Positions 16,824 to 24,857 of a DNA stretch of 64,000 nt are shown in pieces. The DNA is taken from the NCBI GenBank assembly GCA_026645935.1, contig JAPKMP010000008.1, forward strand, positions 1-64,000. The letters run 5' to 3'. The position numbers and the translations under genes are program-made. How positions within the stretch are numbered: the first letter of the stretch is position 1; every line of letters starts with the position of its first letter. Below the pieces are notes generated by a model. The model had not been told where the DNA came from and did no database searches. It saw nothing but the letters and a program-made list of their open reading frames with translations. The DNA comes from Candidatus Villigracilaceae bacterium (GTDB taxonomy: Bacteria > Chloroflexota > Anaerolineae > Anaerolineales > Villigracilaceae).

Positions 16824-17600
16824 ATGCCCGAACTTAAATATTCCTCCGCCGAATTGATGATCATCAACGCATCGCGCCTCCTGCGAGACGGCGATGTGGT
16901 TTTCGTCGGCGTCGGTCAACCCAACCTGGCCTGCAACCTCGCCAAACGGACCCATGCGCCCAACCTCGTCATGATCTATGAAGCGGGCGTGATCGGCGCG
17001 GAACCCGCCCGCCTGCCGCTATCCATTGGCGACCCGACCCTCGTCAGCGGATCACTTTCGGTGGTGAGCATGTACGACATATTTACGAATTACCTGCAAC
17101 GGGGCAACGTGGATGTAGGCTTTATGGGTGGCGCGCAGATCGATAGATACGGAAACATAAATGCGACTACAATCGGGGATTATACGCATCCAAAAGTCCG
17201 CCTGCCCGGCTCCGGCGGTTCACAGGAGATCGCAGCCTGGGCAAACCGCTGCTACATCATGACCCCGCACCAGAAACGCCGTTTCCCCGAAAGGGTGGAG
17301 TTCATGACTTCGGCGGGTTTCATTGACGGCAAAGACGCGCGTGAAATACGAGGGCTTCGCGGGGGCGGGATGCTGGCGGTTGTCACAGATATCGGTATTT
17401 TGGAACCGGATGATTCAGGGGAGATGATGCTCACGGCTTTACACACAGGCCGAACGGCGGACGAGGCGAAAGCCAACACAGGCTGGGACCTAAAAGTGGC
17501 GTCATCACTAAAAACGACTGAAGAGGTTACAAAGAAAGAGTTGAAAATCCTTCGAGAGGAACTGGATCCTACCGGCATTTATCTCAAAGGCGCCGCGTAA
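16824..17600 (+). CDS. CoA-transferase family I, subunit B
   Basis: 258 residues. The segment MIYEAGVIGAEPARLPLSIGD carries the glutamate expected to form the glutamyl-CoA thioester intermediate in this family, and GGAQIDRYGNINATTIGD and SGGSQEIAAWANRC are typical beta-subunit motifs. It completes the heteromeric enzyme with the 15020-15922 product. An AGGAG site lies 8 bases before the ATG, immediately after a large hairpin. Confidence 0.88.
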   Translation: MPELKYSSAELMIINASRLLRDGDVVFVGVGQPNLACNLAKRTHAPNLVMIYEAGVIGAEPARLPLSIGDPTLVSGSLSVVSMYDIFTNYLQRGNVDVGFMGGAQIDRYGNINATTIGDYTHPKVRLPGSGGSQEIAAWANRCYIMTPHQKRRFPERVEFMTSAGFIDGKDAREIRGLRGGGMLAVVTDIGILEPDDSGEMMLTALHTGRTADEAKANTGWDLKVASSLKTTEEVTKKELKILREELDPTGIYLKGAA

Positions 17601-17625
17601 AATCCCGACCAAAGGAGAAGAGTGT

Positions 17626-18264
17626 ATGGAAAAAAAGAGTAACTTCAAATCGTGGGTTGCCGTTCTCACCGCGTTGGTGACCGTCCTTGGCGCGACCGCG
17701 GCATGCCTTGCGGCAGTGGCGGTCTCCAGCGCAGGCGATTCTGATTTCTCAGGACTGGACGCTTCGATCCGCGCCCAAAAAGCCGAGATCATCAACCATG
17801 TGTACGCGTACGAACATTACCGGGCGTTCACAGATTACTTTCGTTACAACGAACTCGGCTACCTGATGTACGACCCGAATGCAGATGCCGAGACCGATGC
17901 CCGCAACGCAGAGGTCCAGGATGAGGTCTGGGGGCTGGCAAGCGGGATCAGTTCGGTGTTCTTCAGTCCGCGATATATCAATTCAGACGGACAGTATGAT
18001 ATCGAGCGGGAATTGCAGGAAGCGTATGCGCAGGATTCGCAGGATTCCGACCTGGATGCCCAGCCATATTTCGATGAATCGGACAGGCTGAGGAGACAAT
18101 CCTCCTTTCTCACTGCGGATATGATCGTGCTCGCCTTTTCGTTCTGGTTCCTGACCCTCGCGCAAGCGACCGAAAAGAAGATCAAATACGTTTGGGCAGC
18201 GCTTGGCGCTCTTGCAGGTCTGGCCGGGCTTGCAGGAATCATCATCGGGAGGTTTATGATATGA
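17626..18264 (+). CDS. Membrane protein of unknown function
   Basis: 212 residues: one N-terminal membrane segment (about 10-33), an acidic central domain of about 115 residues, and two C-terminal membrane segments (about 162-180 and 187-208). No family was recognised. It overlaps the start of the TPR membrane protein gene by four bases, indicating translational coupling, and the two proteins share the same layout of a short helix, soluble loop and paired helices. They probably act together at the membrane. Confidence 0.75.
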   Translation: MEKKSNFKSWVAVLTALVTVLGATAACLAAVAVSSAGDSDFSGLDASIRAQKAEIINHVYAYEHYRAFTDYFRYNELGYLMYDPNADAETDARNAEVQDEVWGLASGISSVFFSPRYINSDGQYDIERELQEAYAQDSQDSDLDAQPYFDESDRLRRQSSFLTADMIVLAFSFWFLTLAQATEKKIKYVWAALGALAGLAGLAGIIIGRFMI

Positions 18265-19946
18265 AAAACGAATCCCGCAACGAACAACGCTTCGAAAACA
18301 TGGTGACGGTCATGATCGCCTCCGTCGCGATCTGGGTTGCGATTACCGCCTATTATCAGAACTACGCCTCGAACATATCGGACCAGGCTAGGCGTCGCGC
18401 GCAGCAGTATTCTATCGAGGCAACCAAGCATGAGGTGAATGGCGCCATCCAATTCAGTTACGAATGGCAAAGCGCATTCCAGACATGGGAGGAATTAGGC
18501 TGGCAGATCACCGCCGCCCAGCAGGTCGGCGACACGGCAGCCGAGGAACGATATAGGGAGTTGCAAAACCGGATCATATCCCTCAGCAAATTGCTCGGGC
18601 CGGAATACTTCGATCCCGATGTTGGTTGGCCCGACTCGGGCAAATACGAAGCGGATACGTATCTCGTCGAAGCGACACGGCTTTCCGAAACGTATCTTGC
18701 TGAATCTGAACTGGGAAATTTCACCGACAATACTGCCGACGCGCTCATTGTGCAGATCACCCTTTTGACGGTTTCGCTCTCATTATACGGTCTTTCAATG
18801 GCGTTGAAGGGTAGGGTGCGCTGGCTGTTTATCGTGGTTGGAACAGGCATTGTCGGTTTGTGCATGCTTTGGCTGGGCTGGTCGCTTTTGGAGTTGTTCA
18901 TCCGCCCCGAAGTGGACCCGGAAGCCATTCAAGCATATGCCGATGGCGTGGGATTGGCGTACCAGGGAAGGGATGCCGAAGCCATCGACAAATTCACCCT
19001 CGCCATCCAGGAAAACCCATACTACGCCAAGGCGTATTATGAGCGCGGTCTTTCCCATTATTCACTGGGAGATCTGGAAACCGCCCTGTCCGAAATGGAA
19101 GCCGCCCGCGAACAAGGTTTGGACGATACAAGTATCAACTGGAACCTGGGGTGGACGTATTATCTCACGGGGCAATATGATAAAGCCTTTGAAGCCAATG
19201 AACGCGTCCTCAGCGGGCGCCCCGAAGTTCTTGGCGTTAGGATGAACCAGGCAATCAGTTATCTCGTCAATGGCGATTTTCAAAACGCGCAGGCGCAATA
19301 TGACGTTTTGATCGACGAGGCGGTCAGGCAGGTCCAGGTCGCGCGTTCGCAAAACGCTGAACCTTCAGCTTCGCTGTGGTATTACATGGACGCCGGCGCG
19401 CTCGACCTGCAAAACCTGATCGATTCACTGGACGGCAACATCAAACCGTGGACTCAAGCTCCTTCACCAGATTTGGTGCGGGGCGACCATGCCGCTGTAC
19501 GCCAGTTCGCGCTCGAACAAATGAAACGGCTGAAAGAATCAACAGTTGCCCTGGAGTACACGGGACAATTACCAACCGCGGGAGATTCGATCCGGCTGGA
19601 ACCTTTCGTGTTCGGTCAGATCACCGGAGAAGACGAGCAGGGTTTCATCACAGAATTCGAACCGGCGGCGGACAATATCATTCCGTTCGGCGAAGAATCC
19701 TTCACTGTGGAATTCACCTATTCCGGCAATGCGCCGAAGGAAATGCTGTGGAAGGTATATGTCAACGGTTATGAAGACCAGTCCCTCCGAATTGTGGATA
19801 AGACCGATATCAGCGGCGGCAGCACCTGGTACAAGACCTTCGGGTATGAATTCACCCAGACGTTCATCCTGAGAGAGGGCGAATACCTGGTAGAACTATA
19901 CGCGGATAACATCCTTGTCCAAAGCGGAACGTTTTACGTTCAGTAA
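18261..19946 (+). CDS. Membrane-anchored TPR protein
   Basis: 561 residues from the ATG at 18261, which overlaps the preceding TGA stop and follows GGAGG. Membrane helices lie near 15-31, 170-185 and 190-215. TPR-like repeats follow at about 225-345 (AYADGVGLAYQGRDAEAIDKF, AKAYYERGLSHYSLGDLETAL, INWNLGWTYYLTGQYDKAF). The C-terminal ~130 residues look like an all-beta domain (FTVEFTYSGNAPKEMLWKVYV, EGEYLVELYADN). Probably a scaffold for a protein complex outside or at the membrane. Partner unknown, but the coupled upstream gene is the prime candidate. Confidence 0.78.
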   Translation: MKNESRNEQRFENMVTVMIASVAIWVAITAYYQNYASNISDQARRRAQQYSIEATKHEVNGAIQFSYEWQSAFQTWEELGWQITAAQQVGDTAAEERYRELQNRIISLSKLLGPEYFDPDVGWPDSGKYEADTYLVEATRLSETYLAESELGNFTDNTADALIVQITLLTVSLSLYGLSMALKGRVRWLFIVVGTGIVGLCMLWLGWSLLELFIRPEVDPEAIQAYADGVGLAYQGRDAEAIDKFTLAIQENPYYAKAYYERGLSHYSLGDLETALSEMEAAREQGLDDTSINWNLGWTYYLTGQYDKAFEANERVLSGRPEVLGVRMNQAISYLVNGDFQNAQAQYDVLIDEAVRQVQVARSQNAEPSASLWYYMDAGALDLQNLIDSLDGNIKPWTQAPSPDLVRGDHAAVRQFALEQMKRLKESTVALEYTGQLPTAGDSIRLEPFVFGQITGEDEQGFITEFEPAADNIIPFGEESFTVEFTYSGNAPKEMLWKVYVNGYEDQSLRIVDKTDISGGSTWYKTFGYEFTQTFILREGEYLVELYADNILVQSGTFYVQ

Positions 19947-20002
19947 CGAAATCCACCCTTTTTCCCATGTTCAACGGGCAGTCGTCGGGTTACAAACGTA
20001 AG

Positions 20003-20764
20003 ATGACTGCCCGTTCCATTCCTGTGTACACTCCGATCCGTTATCTGCTGTTCGATCTCGGCGGCACGCTCATGCATGCGCGGGGAGATTGGGAACCCGT
20101 CCACGACAGGGCGGATGCTGCGCTTGCCCGAACACTTTCTGGCTACAATATAAAACTGGATGCGCAGGTTTTCCGCACCCGATTGCACGAGTATTATGAC
20201 CAGAGGGATAAGGATTTCCAGGAAACCACCTATCACTTCGTCCTGAGGGAACTGCTCAAAGAGTTTGGTTATGATGAAATTCCGGAATCTGTTCTCCGGT
20301 CCGCGCTCGATGCGCTGTATCTGATCACCCAGAAAAATTGGGAATTGGAATCCGACACCATCGAAACCCTTGAACGGTTGAAGGCTGAAAATTATCGATT
20401 GGGGATTTTCTCGAACGCGGGCGATGACAAGGATGTTCAGGATCTGGTCGAGTCTTTCGGCATTCGGCATCACTTCGATTTTGTCCTGACCTCGGCCGCA
20501 TGCTTTTATCGCAAACCTCATCTGCGCGCATTCGAGATCGCACTTGCGCGGTGGAATGCGACCCCCGCTGAAGCTGTGATGATCGGGGACAGCCTCGAAG
20601 CGGACATCGTCGGCGCGAAACAAGCGGGAATGACCTCGATCTGGATCACACGCCGCGCCCAATTCAAGGATGAAGACATCCGCCGCATCAAACCCGACTT
20701 CAGCCTGCGCAAACTCTCTGAACTATTACCCACCCTGGAGCGGATCGCCATCTCGCGTCGATGA
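20003..20764 (+). CDS. HAD-superfamily hydrolase
   Basis: 253 residues from the ATG at 20003; an ATG at 19967 would add 12 residues, and an 11-bp inverted repeat (19973-19983 with 20005-20015) spans both, so the true start is uncertain. Motif I is LFDLGGTL. It departs from DxDx(T/V) in the second position (Gly replaces the general acid/base Asp of many phosphatases). Motif II IFSNAG, motif III Lys in YRKPHLRAF and motif IV GDSLEADIVGA are present. Likely a phosphatase of the HAD-IA (haloacid dehalogenase-like) class. Confidence 0.82.
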   Translation: MTARSIPVYTPIRYLLFDLGGTLMHARGDWEPVHDRADAALARTLSGYNIKLDAQVFRTRLHEYYDQRDKDFQETTYHFVLRELLKEFGYDEIPESVLRSALDALYLITQKNWELESDTIETLERLKAENYRLGIFSNAGDDKDVQDLVESFGIRHHFDFVLTSAACFYRKPHLRAFEIALARWNATPAEAVMIGDSLEADIVGAKQAGMTSIWITRRAQFKDEDIRRIKPDFSLRKLSELLPTLERIAISRR

Positions 20765-20772
20765 GTTCGGGG

Positions 20773-20778
20773 TACAAT
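20773..20778 (+). promoter_or_regulatory. Candidate -10 box giving a leaderless transcript
   Basis: TACAAT ends 8 bases before the transporter ATG at 20787. There is no Shine-Dalgarno sequence in the interval. Confidence 0.4.
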
Positions 20779-20786
20779 ACTGCTCC

Positions 20787-21680
20787 ATGCCCCGTCAGCG
20801 CCTTCTTCCTTACGCCGCACTTTTGATCGGAATCACATCACTTAGTTTATCTGCCATGTTCGTGCGCTGGGCTGATGCTCCCGGCACGATCACTGGATTC
20901 TATCGCCTCATTATTTCGACCGCAATTCTGACCCCGCTCTTCATCCGGCAAAACCTGCAATTGGAAAAGATCCAGAGGAATTACCTGATGTTTCCAATCC
21001 TCGGCGGGATGTTCACCGCGTTCGATTTTTCCCTCTGGAATACATCGGTCAAGTATACATCCGCGGCAAATGCAACCCTGCTCGGTAACACCGCCCCCCT
21101 TTGGGTTGCGCTGTTTGCTTTTTTTTTCTTTCGCGAGAAACTCCTCCCAAAATTCTGGCTCGGATTATTTTTCGCATTGGCAGGCGCGGCATTGGTGATG
21201 GGAAGCGATTTCCTAACCCATCCCACGCTTGGCTACGGAGATTTGATGGCAAGCGCGGCCGCGATCTTCTATGCCTCCTATCAACTCACCACCCAGCGCG
21301 GACGCATTCACATCGATCCCTTTCGTTATAGCTGGCTGGTATGCGTCAGTGCCACTGTTTTCATCTTCGTCATCAATATTCTTTTGGGAAATCCGTTCAC
21401 GGGATATTCCGCGCAGACCTGGCTGATATTTCTCGCCACAGCCATCGTCTCCCAGACTGTAGGGTATCTTTCCATCACTTATGCCCTGGGTTATCTGCCC
21501 GCTTCCATTGTGGCGCCAACCCTTGTCGGGCAGCCCATTCTGACCACTGTCCTCGCCATCCCCCTGCTGGGAGAGGTCCCGGCTCTCATTCAATGGATCG
21601 GCGGCGGAATCGCCCTGGCGGGTATCTATATCGTGCATCAATCTCACAAACAAAAGACCGAAGAAACGCCCAACGCCTGA
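20787..21680 (+). CDS. EamA/DMT-family transporter
   Basis: 297 residues and about ten membrane helices in two EamA halves (1-140 and 150-290). FVRWADAPGTITGFYRLIIS near the N-terminus and NATLLGNTAPLWVALFAFFFFREK in the first half are characteristic, and the second half repeats this with SIVAPTLVGQPILTTVLAIPLLGE. Predicted to export or exchange a small metabolite such as an amino acid or nucleotide precursor; the specificity is unknown. Confidence 0.9.
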   Translation: MPRQRLLPYAALLIGITSLSLSAMFVRWADAPGTITGFYRLIISTAILTPLFIRQNLQLEKIQRNYLMFPILGGMFTAFDFSLWNTSVKYTSAANATLLGNTAPLWVALFAFFFFREKLLPKFWLGLFFALAGAALVMGSDFLTHPTLGYGDLMASAAAIFYASYQLTTQRGRIHIDPFRYSWLVCVSATVFIFVINILLGNPFTGYSAQTWLIFLATAIVSQTVGYLSITYALGYLPASIVAPTLVGQPILTTVLAIPLLGEVPALIQWIGGGIALAGIYIVHQSHKQKTEETPNA

Positions 21681-21696
21681 ATAAAGGAAAATCCCC

Positions 21697-22101
21697 ATGC
21701 TGGACATCAAATCCACCACTCGCGTCGCATCAATCCCCGTCAACATCGTTCACATCGCCGGCGACATCGACTCATCGAATTTCCAAACCTTTCAGTCTTT
21801 TTTGGACGATCAGGTTGCCAACGGTTCACGGCATTTCATTCTCAACTTCAAGAATGTCAACCGCATCTCCAGCGCCGGTCTGCGCGTCATCCATAACCTG
21901 TTCAATAAACTTCGCGAGCTCCATAAAGACGTGGATGACGATGAACTGCGGAAACGCATGAGCACCGGCGTTTACAAATCGCCTTATCTCAAGGTCGTCA
22001 ACCTTTCAGCCGCGGTCGAGGAGGTCTTCCGCCTGGGCGGTTTCGACATCTATATCGAAATCTTTCAGGATGAGGAGCAAGCGGTCAATTCCTGCCATTG
22101 A
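21697..22101 (+). CDS. STAS-domain protein (anti-sigma factor antagonist-like)
   Basis: 134 residues. The STAS fold is visible: VNIVHIAGDIDSSNFQTFQSFLDD, FILNFKNVNRISSAGLRVIHNLFNKL and YLKVVNLSAAVEEVFRLGGFD. The serine pair in RISSAGLR is where SpoIIAA-type proteins are phosphorylated by a kinase/anti-sigma factor. A charged insert (HKDVDDDELRKRMSTG) is unusual. No partner kinase gene lies nearby. In the 212-base gap to rarA, a weak GACGC/GCGTC hairpin followed by CTTTT (22256-22274) may be its terminator; nothing else was recognised there. Confidence 0.85.
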   Translation: MLDIKSTTRVASIPVNIVHIAGDIDSSNFQTFQSFLDDQVANGSRHFILNFKNVNRISSAGLRVIHNLFNKLRELHKDVDDDELRKRMSTGVYKSPYLKVVNLSAAVEEVFRLGGFDIYIEIFQDEEQAVNSCH

Positions 22102-22300
22102 AATTGAGTTCTCCCTTCCAAAGGCATTCGAACCCCACTCACTGCAACTGGCGTTGGTTTTTCCCTGGACACCCACATGGATTTTATTTCCGTCATCGCT
22201 TCGTAGGAACGGCAGTCATCGATGCGCAAATAGGTCGGTCGACTCACTCAAAAAAGACGCACCGCGCGTCCTTTTGAATCCCGGCAAAATTCAAGAATGC

Positions 22301-22306
22301 TATAAT
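22301..22306 (+). promoter_or_regulatory. Extended -10 promoter of rarA, probably leaderless
   Basis: TGCTATAAT is an extended -10 element ending 7 bases before the rarA ATG, so the mRNA would start at the initiation codon. No Shine-Dalgarno sequence is present. Confidence 0.55.
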
Positions 22307-22313
22307 TTCCAAA

Positions 22314-23720
22314 ATGCCAGACCTATTCGATCACGCCATGCAGGAACGTATGAAGCAGGAAGCGCCCCTCGCGGCGCGGATGCGTCCGCGAACGCTCGAG
22401 GAGTACATCGGGCAGGAACACATCATCGGCGAAGGGAAATTACTCCGCCGCGCCATCGAAGCGGACAGGCTTTTTTCGTCCATCATTTTGTGGGGACCAC
22501 CCGGCACCGGCAAGACCACGCTGGCGCAAGTCATCGCAAACACCACCAAAAGCCATTTCGTCACCATATCCGCGATATTGGCGGGGAAAGCCGACCTGCG
22601 TGTCGTTATTGATGAAGCGCTCGAACGACGGCGATTACACAACGAGCGGACACTCCTGTTCGTGGATGAAGTCCATCGCTGGAACAAGGCACAGCAGGAT
22701 GCGCTTCTTCCTCACGTCGAGGCGGGTGTGGTGACGCTCATCGGCGCAACAACAGAGAATCCATATTTCGAGGTGATCAAAGCGCTGATCTCGCGTTCGC
22801 GCGTATTCCAATTGCGGAATCTGAACCAAAAAGAAACGGGCATCTTGATCGACCGTGCCCTCTCGGACAAAGAACGCGGGTATGGCAACAGGAACCTTAC
22901 AATTGACGATGACGCCCGGTCGCATCTCATCGAAGTCGCCTCGGGCGACGCCCGTAATGCTTTGAACGCGATCGAACTGGCCGTCGAATCAACCGCACCG
23001 GATAATAACGGCATCATTCACATTACCCTTGACGTCGCGCAGGAATCGATCCAGCGCCGCGCGGTTCTCTATGACAAGGATGGCGACGCGCACTACGACA
23101 CGATTTCAGCCTTTATCAAGTCTGTACGCGGCTCGGACCCCGACGCGGCATTGTACTGGCTCGCAAAAATGATCTACGCCGGAGAGGATCCGAAATTCAT
23201 TCTGCGCCGACTCATCATCCTCGCTGGTGAAGATATCGGCCTTGCAGACCCGATGGGTTTGGTCATCGCCTCGTCCGCAGCCCAAGCCTTCGATTACATC
23301 GGGCTTCCTGAAGGGATCTATCCCATCGTCGAAGTGACGCTTTATCTTTCCACCGCGCCAAAATCCAACTCCGCGGGCGCATATTTCAAGGCGATGAAGA
23401 AGATCGAAGACGAAGGACAGATCTCGGTGCCGCGTCATTTGATGGACGGCAACCGGGATGCCGCTGCAATGGGGCACGGCAGGGATTATATTTATCCACA
23501 CGAGTTCGAGGGTCATTTCACGCCACAACAATATTTACCAAAACGTTTGCTTGGCACCTATTTTTACTCCCCCTCAGAGGAAGGTTACGAAGCGCAGGTC
23601 ACTGCACGACTCGAGATGTGGCGTGAGGCGCAACGAAAGGCGTTGGGAATCACCAAGGTGGAAAACATCCCTGCCATGAGCGAAGAGCAGATCCAGGAGA
23701 TGAAGAGGAAGATCAAATAG
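22314..23720 (+). CDS. rarA: Replication-associated recombination protein A (AAA+ ATPase)
   Basis: 468 residues. MRPRTLEEYIGQEHIIGEGKLLRRAIE, Walker A GPPGTGKTTLA, Walker B LFVDEVHRWNKAQQDALLP, sensor GATTENP and the C-terminal AGEDIGLADP and LLGTYFYSP motifs identify MgsA/RarA (WRNIP1 family). It acts at stalled replication forks. The ATG lies directly at a predicted transcription start. Confidence 0.95.
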   Translation: MPDLFDHAMQERMKQEAPLAARMRPRTLEEYIGQEHIIGEGKLLRRAIEADRLFSSIILWGPPGTGKTTLAQVIANTTKSHFVTISAILAGKADLRVVIDEALERRRLHNERTLLFVDEVHRWNKAQQDALLPHVEAGVVTLIGATTENPYFEVIKALISRSRVFQLRNLNQKETGILIDRALSDKERGYGNRNLTIDDDARSHLIEVASGDARNALNAIELAVESTAPDNNGIIHITLDVAQESIQRRAVLYDKDGDAHYDTISAFIKSVRGSDPDAALYWLAKMIYAGEDPKFILRRLIILAGEDIGLADPMGLVIASSAAQAFDYIGLPEGIYPIVEVTLYLSTAPKSNSAGAYFKAMKKIEDEGQISVPRHLMDGNRDAAAMGHGRDYIYPHEFEGHFTPQQYLPKRLLGTYFYSPSEEGYEAQVTARLEMWREAQRKALGITKVENIPAMSEEQIQEMKRKIK

Positions 23721-23721
23721 C

Positions 23722-24180
23722 ATGGACGAGATCCGCCAGTGGTTATTCATCGGCGCGTACCGCGATACGATGAATAAGAGTTATCTCGATTTCAATTCCA
23801 TCCGCGCGATGCTGCAACTTGCCGAACACGTGGAACAGCCGGGTATCGTTTCACTTTATCTGCCTGTCGAGGATGTCGCTCCGATCTCTCACGAACATAT
23901 CCGGCGGGGCGTGGACTTCATCCGCGAGTATAAGCAAAAAGGCAATCGTGTGCTGGTCGTTTGTGGCGCAGGGGTGAACCGTTCGAGCGCGTTCTCTGCC
24001 GCAGCATTAAAAGAAGAAGAGGATCTGGGTTTGTTTGACGCCTTCAAAGAAGTCAAGAAGTGCCATCCCGAATCCATGCCGCACGAGCCGGTCTGGATTT
24101 CGCTATGCGAGTATTACAACGAGTCCACGCCGTTTTTGGACTTGATGCGGCTGGGAATCGAAATTCACAAAGGACCATAA
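23722..24180 (+). CDS. Dual-specificity / tyrosine phosphatase family protein
   Basis: 152 residues with the CX5R phosphatase loop VVCGAGVNRSSAF (Cys and Arg six apart, general layout of DSP/PTP enzymes) and a preceding candidate general-acid Asp in LPVEDVAPI. It starts one base after the rarA stop and overlaps the next phosphatase gene by one base (TAATG), so the three genes are probably one operon. Substrate could be a phosphoprotein, lipid or nucleotide. Confidence 0.82.
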   Translation: MDEIRQWLFIGAYRDTMNKSYLDFNSIRAMLQLAEHVEQPGIVSLYLPVEDVAPISHEHIRRGVDFIREYKQKGNRVLVVCGAGVNRSSAFSAAALKEEEDLGLFDAFKEVKKCHPESMPHEPVWISLCEYYNESTPFLDLMRLGIEIHKGP

Positions 24181-24806
24181 TGCCTCTCCTGTTGCTCATC
24201 CGTCACGGCGAAAACGATTTTGTGAAGACCGGGAAAATGGCCGGACGAATTCCCGGCGTTCACCTTAATGAAAAAGGACAGAAACAGGCTCAGGCGTTGG
24301 GCGAAGCGTTGAAAGTTGTCCCTCTCAAAGCGGTGTATTCCAGTCCGCTGGAACGCGCCATGGAAACTGCTCAGCCTATCGCCGAATCCCACAAATTGCC
24401 GATCATTAAGGAACCTGCCCTGATGGATACCGATATCGGAAAATGGCAGGGAAAGTCGTTGAAGATGCTCCGGTTGACAAAGGTCTGGAAGATCGTACAG
24501 AACTCACCATCACGCTTTCGATTCCCGGAGGGCGAGTCGTTCATCGAAGCTCAGACGCGTTACGTGGGATCGCTCGAGCGCATCATCCAAAAACATCACA
24601 AGCCTCAGGATGTGGTGGCGGTGATCTTTCACGCCGACCCGATCAAACTGGCGGTGGCTCATTTTCTGGGCATGCCGCTGGATCACTTTCAGCGCTTGAG
24701 CTGCGACACGGGCTCGCTAACGGCGCTGCATGCAAATGAGATGGGGGCAAATCTAATTAAGTTGAATCAACGCCCGCCGTTTGATTTTCTACAAGAGAAG
24801 AAGTAG
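24180..24806 (+). CDS. Histidine phosphatase family protein (phosphoglycerate mutase-like)
   Basis: 208 residues from the ATG at 24180 that overlaps the preceding stop. LLLIRHGEN holds the catalytic phospho-His, SSPLERAMETAQPIA the second conserved region, and VAVIFHADPIKLA the second histidine (FHAD instead of the commoner SHG). LMDTDIGKWQGKS matches the acid-donor region. Likely a broad-range phosphatase, similar to CobC/GpmB enzymes in layout. Confidence 0.88.
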   Translation: MPLLLLIRHGENDFVKTGKMAGRIPGVHLNEKGQKQAQALGEALKVVPLKAVYSSPLERAMETAQPIAESHKLPIIKEPALMDTDIGKWQGKSLKMLRLTKVWKIVQNSPSRFRFPEGESFIEAQTRYVGSLERIIQKHHKPQDVVAVIFHADPIKLAVAHFLGMPLDHFQRLSCDTGSLTALHANEMGANLIKLNQRPPFDFLQEKK

Positions 24807-24857
24807 GGCGGATTACCAACACAGCACCTGCGGTGGGCGCAAGTGTCTGCCCCGCAA

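Noticed and set aside
22130-22150. TTCGAACCCC motif resembling a tRNA T loop in the STAS-rarA gap
   Set aside because: No T-stem, anticodon arm or acceptor stem can be built around it.
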